Positions 43,901 through 48,421 of a stretch of 48,421 bases of DNA are shown here, in pieces. The position numbers were made by a program, and so were the translations under genes. Position 1 is the stretch's first letter. Every line of letters begins with the position of its first letter. The notes beneath the pieces were generated by a model that had not been told where the DNA came from, searched no databases, and saw nothing but the letters and a program-made list of their open reading frames with translations. This DNA comes from Pseudoalteromonas sp. XMcav2-N (lineage in GTDB: Bacteria > Pseudomonadota > Gammaproteobacteria > Enterobacterales > Alteromonadaceae). The stretch is taken from positions 1 through 48,421 of the forward strand of contig NZ_JAMXSF010000026.1 in NCBI RefSeq assembly GCF_024124545.1, written 5' to 3'.

Positions 43901-44039
43901 AGTTAATTGTCACCATTCACTGTTTTAATCAGCTTGTTTTTCTACCTCAACTGATCGCTGGTTTTGAATGGATGTCTCTTTTAATTGGGTTAATCTGTAA
44001 AAAGAGAAAGTGTGACAATTCTTGGTAAAGACCTATTTA
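43901..44039. other. Gap between the IS3 relic and the DUF4157 gene
   Basis: These 139 bases lie downstream of the DUF4157 gene. GGTGA...TCACC at about 43889-43913 is the only inverted repeat seen, and no convincing terminator follows the DUF4157 stop codon. Confidence 0.35.
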
Positions 44040-47000
44040 TTAATGGATATTGGCTAAAAAGTCCACCTTAGCCTGATTGAATGCAGAAGGACCATTTTGG
44101 GTATGATCACCGCCCTGAATTGATACTACCCCTTCATGATAATCTTGTTTTGCCTGATTGAACGCGGCACTGCCGTCCTGTGTCTGATTGCCACCACGAA
44201 TCGATACCAACCCTTCATGGTAATCTTGTTTTGCCTGATTGAACGCAGCACTACCGTCCTGCGTCTGATTGCCACCACGAATCGATACCACACCATCATG
44301 ATAATCTTGTTTTGCCTGATTGAACGCGGCACTACCGTCCTGCGTCTGATTGCCACCACGAATTGATACCACGCCTTCATGGTAATCTTGTTTTGCCTGA
44401 TTGAACGCGGCACTGCCGTCCCGCGTCTGATTGCCACCACGAATTGATACTACCCCTTCATGATAATCTTGTTTTGCCTGATTGAATGCGGCACTACCGT
44501 CCTGTGTCTGATTGCCACCACGAATCGATACCACACCATCATGATAATCTTGTTTTGCCTGATTGAACGCGGCACTACCGTCCTGCGTCTGATTGCCACC
44601 ACGAATTGATACCACGCCTTCATGGTAATCTTGTTTTGCCTGATTGAACGCGGCACAGCCGTCCCGCGTCTGATTGCCACCACGAATTGATACTACCCCT
44701 TCATGATAATCTTGTTTTGCCTGATTGAATGCGGCACTACCGTCCTGTGCCTGATTGCCACCACGAATCGATACCACACCATCATGATAATCTTGTTTTG
44801 CGGCGTTGTAAGAATTTGAACCGTTTTGATCGGTGTCACCATTTTGCGCATCCCTCAACCCATCATTCGCATGATGAGGTTCCATCCAGGCAGACATATC
44901 TACCTTGGTGCCATTTCTGGCTTTAATTGACTCAGAAAGTGCGTATTTGTTCACCGTTTCCATTACAATCCCTCGATATTGCCTCCAAATGTTCGGATAT
45001 GCTTCTTTAAAAGACGTTTCCCATTCGCGTAATACAGCCGTCATATCTGTCTCGGCTCTTACTACCGCACCGGATCCTGGTTTCATAAAAGCGTTCCATT
45101 TTATATCCAGATATTTCTGCGCTAGTTGTCTTACAAGTATCATATTTTTGCGCGCTTCTTCAGCGCCGCTCAGTGGTGTATTGTTGGCTAATTTCGCGTA
45201 AATGGTTTGCATATCATCAGTATCGCCGCCGAAGGTGGGGTTGTTCCAATACTGGCCGGAGACAAACTCACTTTTGAATTTATTGTTCCATTTGTCTGTA
45301 CTTATGTGTCCGCCAATGTTTCCTTCCAAATCCCCGAGGTGTTCATTTGCATCAGGCTCTCCATGCCCGGTAGCCTGCCCATCTTTATATGTTGTCAATG
45401 GTGCACTGGCATACACTTCAACATATTGAGAAAGTGTATTTTGAAGCAATTGGGTCCATTCTAATTCAGACTTTTGAACGTTACCCACAACGGTATTCAG
45501 TTCCTGTATGGCGGGAGCAATTAAATTGTGCAGCAAAGCAATTCTTTGCCTATTCACTTTTTTCGATGAACCTGATGTTCCGTATTTATCTTTTGTTGTT
45601 ATGTCCGCCCAATCTTGTGCTGCCAACGCCTGCCAACGATGCTCCATATACAAAAGAAACGACTTCAAGTTAGCGTGATAACCCGCTTTAGTGATGGCTT
45701 TTAAAGTCAAGGTCCATGCAACAGTGTGTGATTTCTGCCCCTCATCTCCGTACTGAGTTAAGGGTCGATCATCAGGCAAATAAATTGACGCAATCGCGAG
45801 TTCATTAACAGACAATTTAGCAGGCTGGGCATTTGCAGCACGAATATCACTAATGTGTACCTGCGCATGAAAAGCAACTGGTTTAGTTGCCAAAGCCTGA
45901 TCTGTTACTTTAATTGCAGCGGGATCGTTGGCCAGTGCCGGGGAATTTCCCACAACAGTTTGTGCTGCGGCCTCTTCAGGTGCCAGTACGTTAGCTTTGA
46001 TATCGGCGCTATATAAGCTCCAAATCTTTGGATAAGCGCGTGCAAATGCCGTTTCATACTTTTGAGCGATTATATTTATGGCGCCTGGGTCATTGATACC
46101 GCCACTTTTGCCTACGCCGGTATCCCAGTATGCTTTCGCTTTATTAACTACCTCATTTTTTTGATCAACTGTGTACATTGAAAACTGATCCAACGCGTCT
46201 TCAATCTTGCTGAGTTTTTTATTGGCTGCAGGTTCACCGTGCGACACTGGTCGGTGGTCAATTAATTGGCCGCCGGCTAAATCGACCATGTAGCCTGTAT
46301 GAGTAGACAAAGGCGCCAGCTGCAATGCAACAAAATAATCAGATATGGCTCGTCTAATCTTATTGTGAATTTCCAGCGATGACTCGTTGTCCTGCTTCAG
46401 GTTATTGAAATAATTATTGTTATAGATTGCCAAATATCGATTTAGTTCTTTATAAGCGTTACTGCCAAGTCCTGGATTCATGTGGCTCTGTTGCGTTCGC
46501 AACGCTTGCCAGTCATGTATTAAATAGTGATCGATAAAATCATTCAGACCTAAGTTCTTTACATTGGTGTAACCACGTTTAAGCAACGTCCAGCTAACAG
46601 AGTGAGCCTGCTGAGTATCGCCGTACTGTGTTGGAGGACGAAAAGATTCTGGTAACACTATGCGGTCAACCTGCAGATCATGCGTTCGGGTATCCTGCGC
46701 TTTATTCGCTCTATCTAACGATACCGCAGCAGCATAAGTGAATGCTCCTTGCAGGACCGAGCCGCTGAAAGTGTTTTTTTGAACTGCACCTTCGCCAGTA
46801 GGCCATATTTGATGATGTGCCAATTGCACTGCCTTTGCGCCCATAACATCGGCTTCGGCTTCCAGTGCGCTGTCGGTATTTATGCTAACACCGCTGCCCT
46901 GTTCAGATTTCAGCTGTGTGGTTGGTTTTACACGCCCCTGCTTTTGCTGTACTACGTGCCATGCTTCATGGGCCAGATGGCTATGCTGTCCCGACGCGAT

Positions 47001-47330
47001 GTGTATATCATTGCCCTGAGCATAGGCGTGCGCTTGCAGTTGAGCGGGCTTGTCGGAATTGTAATGGACTCGAACGTCATCCATTGAATAACCCGACATG
47101 CGTTCAATCCCAAGCTTCAAGTCATCAGGTAAACCAGTCCTGTTGTTTGAGACCTGTTTTTGTTGTAACGGCGGATTGCCTGAGTTTTGTGACGTTGGTC
47201 CTAGCGCTGCTATTTTTGCACGATTATCCACAAGCGCAAAACCGCGCTTAACATCACTTTTCTTTTGAGCTAATGAATTTGCACCCGCTTTGTGTTTGTT
47301 ATCCTTGCGGTGCCCTTTGTCAGCATACAT
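44040..47330 (-). CDS. DUF4157 (eCIS core domain) protein with duplicated domain and 27-residue repeats
   Basis: This 1096-residue protein has no signal peptide. Residues 1-60 are basic and disordered. A DUF4157 domain follows at about 67-166 (LPDDLKLGIERMSGYSMDDV, NDIHIASGQ, zinc-protease-like HEAWH at 121-125, ALEAEADVMGAKAV). Two copies of a domain I do not recognise lie at about 215-450 and 505-800, each with QYGD, HxVxWTL, HGEPxAN and a [YW]ETxFxxAYPxIWxxY helix. Nine 27-residue repeats plus a partial tenth fill 837-1096. DUF4157 is the domain found on cargo and toxins of extracellular contractile injection systems and on polymorphic toxins. No injection apparatus or immunity gene is seen here. 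The gene is flanked by mobile-element relics and its start has GGGAT upstream. The toxic activity, if any, would sit in the duplicated domain or in the repeats. Confidence 0.88.
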   Translation of the reverse strand: MYADKGHRKDNKHKAGANSLAQKKSDVKRGFALVDNRAKIAALGPTSQNSGNPPLQQKQVSNNRTGLPDDLKLGIERMSGYSMDDVRVHYNSDKPAQLQAHAYAQGNDIHIASGQHSHLAHEAWHVVQQKQGRVKPTTQLKSEQGSGVSINTDSALEAEADVMGAKAVQLAHHQIWPTGEGAVQKNTFSGSVLQGAFTYAAAVSLDRANKAQDTRTHDLQVDRIVLPESFRPPTQYGDTQQAHSVSWTLLKRGYTNVKNLGLNDFIDHYLIHDWQALRTQQSHMNPGLGSNAYKELNRYLAIYNNNYFNNLKQDNESSLEIHNKIRRAISDYFVALQLAPLSTHTGYMVDLAGGQLIDHRPVSHGEPAANKKLSKIEDALDQFSMYTVDQKNEVVNKAKAYWDTGVGKSGGINDPGAINIIAQKYETAFARAYPKIWSLYSADIKANVLAPEEAAAQTVVGNSPALANDPAAIKVTDQALATKPVAFHAQVHISDIRAANAQPAKLSVNELAIASIYLPDDRPLTQYGDEGQKSHTVAWTLTLKAITKAGYHANLKSFLLYMEHRWQALAAQDWADITTKDKYGTSGSSKKVNRQRIALLHNLIAPAIQELNTVVGNVQKSELEWTQLLQNTLSQYVEVYASAPLTTYKDGQATGHGEPDANEHLGDLEGNIGGHISTDKWNNKFKSEFVSGQYWNNPTFGGDTDDMQTIYAKLANNTPLSGAEEARKNMILVRQLAQKYLDIKWNAFMKPGSGAVVRAETDMTAVLREWETSFKEAYPNIWRQYRGIVMETVNKYALSESIKARNGTKVDMSAWMEPHHANDGLRDAQNGDTDQNGSNSYNAAKQDYHDGVVSIRGGNQAQDGSAAFNQAKQDYHEGVVSIRGGNQTRDGCAAFNQAKQDYHEGVVSIRGGNQTQDGSAAFNQAKQDYHDGVVSIRGGNQTQDGSAAFNQAKQDYHEGVVSIRGGNQTRDGSAAFNQAKQDYHEGVVSIRGGNQTQDGSAAFNQAKQDYHDGVVSIRGGNQTQDGSAAFNQAKQDYHEGLVSIRGGNQTQDGSAAFNQAKQDYHEGVVSIQGGDHTQNGPSAFNQAKVDFLANIH
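44090..44822 (-). repeat. 81-bp in-frame tandem repeats (nine units and a partial tenth)
   Basis: Units of 81 bp encode G-S-A-A-F-N-Q-A-K-Q-D-Y-H-[ED]-G-V-V-S-I-R-G-G-N-Q-T-[QR]-D. The variable positions cycle with period three (HEG/TRD, HEG/TQD, HDG/TQD), so 243-bp blocks have been duplicated on top of the 81-bp unit. The outer units (first and last) are the most diverged, as expected for expansion from the middle. Confidence 0.95.
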
Positions 47331-47634
47331 ATTTCATCCCATTTCTACTATTTGATAGCTAACCACACGAAAGCTTGCTTTTGCTCAGATTTGGCATCAT
47401 GACCAACGAGGATTAACAGCAAAGGGTAACAATTAATTATTCCATCGGATCTAAAATAATCCGGTTTTTCATAAATATCCATCTCAATTTTGGTTTCGAT
47501 ACGTATTCATACATTAGCCATACATTTTATCCGTGTACCAACGCTCATTTTATAAAAATTTATAAAGATCTATACCTTGGCGCACTAATTGCTGTGTTTT
47601 ACAGCTTGCATAGCAAAAGGAGTATTTATATACC
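47331..47634. promoter_or_regulatory. Divergent upstream region of the DUF4157 gene and a disrupted gene
   Basis: About 300 AT-rich bases lie between the DUF4157 start and an interrupted plus-strand gene start at 47635. AAAAGGAG at 47615-47622 is the ribosome binding site of the latter. It probably holds promoters in both directions; I could not place them firmly and saw no palindromic operator. Confidence 0.4.
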
Positions 47635-47662
47635 ATGCAAGCAATTCAATCTGGTAACCATC
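47635..47662 (+). pseudogene. 5' fragment of a gene interrupted by ISAs1
   Basis: An ATG preceded by AAAAGGAG opens M-Q-A-I-Q-S-G-N-H. The ISAs1 end CAGGGCAAGAGCATGAAAAA then begins at 47663, and the frame reads into IS sequence to a stop at about 47737. The original gene, divergent from the DUF4157 gene, has been cut off after about nine codons. What it encoded cannot be told from so little. Confidence 0.4.
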
Positions 47663-47892
47663 CAGGGCAAGAGCATGAAAAATCACTTGCTATTCAATAC
47701 CCTTTCTGGATAGCACTCGTTTCTAGCGGCTTTTAGCTGTTTAGCGCGAACACCTTTGTTAAAGGATGTCTCTTTCTTTAATAAATTCAATGCAATATGT
47801 CTTACACCAGCAAACACTTCTGCTGCACCGTCGCGGCGTATACGGCAACCATCTTCATTCATTGCCACATCCAGACACCAATGAAGACTGTG
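47663..47892 (-). pseudogene. ISAs1-family transposase C-terminus with IS right end
   Basis: On the minus strand the frame reads S-L-H-W-C-L-D-V-A-M-N-E-D, then CRIRRDGAAEVFAGVRHIAL and ends at a TGA at 47683. This is the C-terminal part of an ISAs1 (H-repeat type) transposase, including the catalytic-core end LHWxLDVxxxED and RHIALNLLK. Beyond the stop lies the terminal sequence TTTTTCATGCTCTTGCCCTG, the IS end. The N-terminal two thirds are missing: at about 47893 the sequence changes to the 3' end of a group II intron. Confidence 0.85.
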
Positions 47893-47965
47893 GTGATTAG
47901 GCCGCGGGAACCTCCCCCGCAGCCTCTCGCAGAACGGTACGTGAACCTCTCAATTCATACCGCTC
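47893..47965 (-). ncRNA. Group II intron 3' end: domains V and VI
   Basis: On the minus strand 47965-47932 is a 34-base domain V: it starts GAGCGGTATGAA with the AGC catalytic triad, turns at TTGAGAGG, and returns as TTCACGTACCGTTC. Domain VI follows (GAGAGGCTGCGGGGGAGGTT, then CCCGCGGCCTAATCAC with an unpaired A near the end). The intron ends at about 47893-47895, right against ISAs1 transposase coding sequence, which would be its 3' exon. Confidence 0.75.
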
Positions 47966-47968
47966 CCA

Positions 47969-48124
47969 TCAAGCAAACGCTCCTGCCATTCCTGCCCCCC
48001 AATGGGCAAACAACCTCGGGTTTTTCTTTGCTATCCCTTCGAGAAACTTCGAGGCTCGGGTTTTGTGTCTGCGCAGGGCCTTAAACTTACGCCTTGCCCA
48101 ACGCACCAGGGATAAAATAGCACG
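47969..48124 (-). pseudogene. Group II intron maturase C-terminal fragment
   Basis: About 51 codons on the minus strand read R-A-I-L-S-L-V-R-W-A-R-R-K-F, continue with ALRRHKTRASKFLEGIAKK and end NPRLFAHWGAGMAGAFA with a stop 3 bases before domain V. The W-A-R-R-K-[FY]-K and LFAHW segments are the typical C-terminus of LtrA-type reverse transcriptase/maturases. The fragment is cut at about 48124 by a REP-like sequence (CGGACACCCAATC), so the intron cannot be autonomous. Confidence 0.8.
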
Positions 48125-48202
48125 GACACCCAATCAAAAACTGTTCTACATCTGAGAAAATACGCAGACACCCAGTGGCAGATAAGTTTTGGAGTGGGTG
48201 TC
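48123..48202. repeat. REP-like sequence with ACACCC cores, same family as at 40582
   Basis: The stretch has GGACACCCAATC at 48124, CAGACACCCAGTGGCA at 48164 and, in inverse orientation, TTTTGGAGTGGGTGTC at 48187-48202. The last is the exact reverse complement of the 16-base core that starts both 109-bp units upstream of the RAYT gene. The inverse-facing copies suggest a REP doublet and the likely point where the intron was truncated. Confidence 0.65.
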
Positions 48203-48301
48203 TGTGTTATTTCTGTATTATTTCTTACGCTTTTTTATTCATGTGAACCTTAAATTTCAACCACTTAGGAGGCACTCATTTTCAAAGTCAAACCGGCAGG
48301 T

Positions 48302-48421
48302 TCAACTTGGAAGTGCACCAACTTTTTCATTATAGATTTCAAATGGAGTTTTGTAATCAAGGCACCTCCTGGGCCTTGAGTTTAAATTATGCTCTATTTC
48401 TTGAATCTGTTTGTTGGTTAC
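48302..48421 (-). CDS. IS30-family transposase C-terminus, cut by window edge
   Basis: Thirty-nine codons on the minus strand, open to the end of the window, contain I-E-H-N-L-N-S-R-P-R-R-C-L-D-Y-K-T-P-F-E-I, the conserved C-terminal motif of IS30 transposases (NxRPRKxLxxxTPxE). The frame ends at a TGA at 48302-48304. The probable terminal repeat of the element lies in 48270-48300. Whether the rest of the element is intact cannot be seen. Confidence 0.85.
   Translation of the reverse strand, partial: VTNKQIQEIEHNLNSRPRRCLDYKTPFEIYNEKVGALPS

Noticed and set aside
44126..44683. Open frames on both strands of the repeat array, some ~100 codons long
   Set aside because: They are shadows of the in-frame 81-bp repeats of the DUF4157 gene; their periodic, basic, low-complexity products and lack of ribosome binding sites argue against real genes.
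44090..44822. Regular repeats that might suggest a CRISPR array
   Set aside because: The units are 81 bp and contiguous, with no unique spacers, and they preserve one reading frame; they are protein-coding repeats.
44040..47330. A complete extracellular contractile injection system
   Set aside because: Only the DUF4157 cargo-type protein is present; no sheath, tube, baseplate, spike or ATPase gene occurs in the window.
47797..48084. 95-codon plus-strand open frame
   Set aside because: It runs antisense through ISAs1 and the group II intron end, both of which explain the sequence better on the minus strand.

Overview
The window looks like a chromosomal segment of a marine gammaproteobacterium, most likely Pseudoalteromonas. 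This is inferred from the thrS-infC-rpmI-rplT block with an AUU-started infC, the DUF3010 and DUF2846 proteins, the CadC-type regulator and the style of the transporters; no database was searched.

Positions 1-300 hold the 3' part of a tRNA-Val(GAC) gene followed by two 119-bp tandem copies of a damaged tRNA-Val whose anticodon arm is replaced by unrelated sequence. Positions 483-3867 are a two-gene sensory unit (periplasmic solute-binding protein plus hybrid histidine kinase) with no transporter genes. A DUF2846 lipoprotein and an exported DJ-1/PfpI protein follow, separated by a decayed duplicate of the 3' end and terminator of the SulP gene found 8 kb further on. Positions 5823-12506 carry a membrane-anchored winged-helix regulator with a predicted propeller, then a three-gene MacAB-like ABC exporter. 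Convergent to it are a SulP anion transporter, an Lrp/AsnC regulator, and a translationally coupled pair of M14 metallopeptidase and GloC-like glyoxalase II. After an SDR enzyme comes the conserved translation block thrS-infC-rpmI-rplT (minus strand). Positions 21784-32829 contain an EEP-family hydrolase, a DUF3010 protein, an ABC half-transporter, a TetR regulator divergent from an RND efflux pair with four GTATAC sites between them, and an acyl-CoA synthetase. Positions 33063-37205 encode a 1380-residue two-component propeller hybrid kinase with one degenerate and one intact receiver.

From about 37.3 kb to the end the window becomes an accessory region: a TerB-like membrane protein, a secreted orphan, short repeats with AGACACCC cores, a beta-lactamase-fold serine hydrolase, a RAYT/Y1 transposase whose 5' region and start codon are duplicated in tandem, an exported S41 peptidase, an IS3 relic, and a 1096-residue DUF4157 (eCIS core domain) protein. 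The latter has two copies of an unrecognised domain and a C-terminal array of 27-residue repeats arranged in blocks of three. Beyond it lies a nest of mobile-element remains: an ISAs1 end inserted into the start of an unknown gene, a group II intron 3' end (domain V, domain VI and maturase C-terminus) abutting the ISAs1 transposase, a REP-like sequence shared with the RAYT locus, and an IS30-family transposase C-terminus running off the window.

The strongest candidate for something undescribed is the DUF4157 protein. No sheath, tube, baseplate or ATPase genes of a contractile injection system are present here, so any delivery apparatus would have to be elsewhere.
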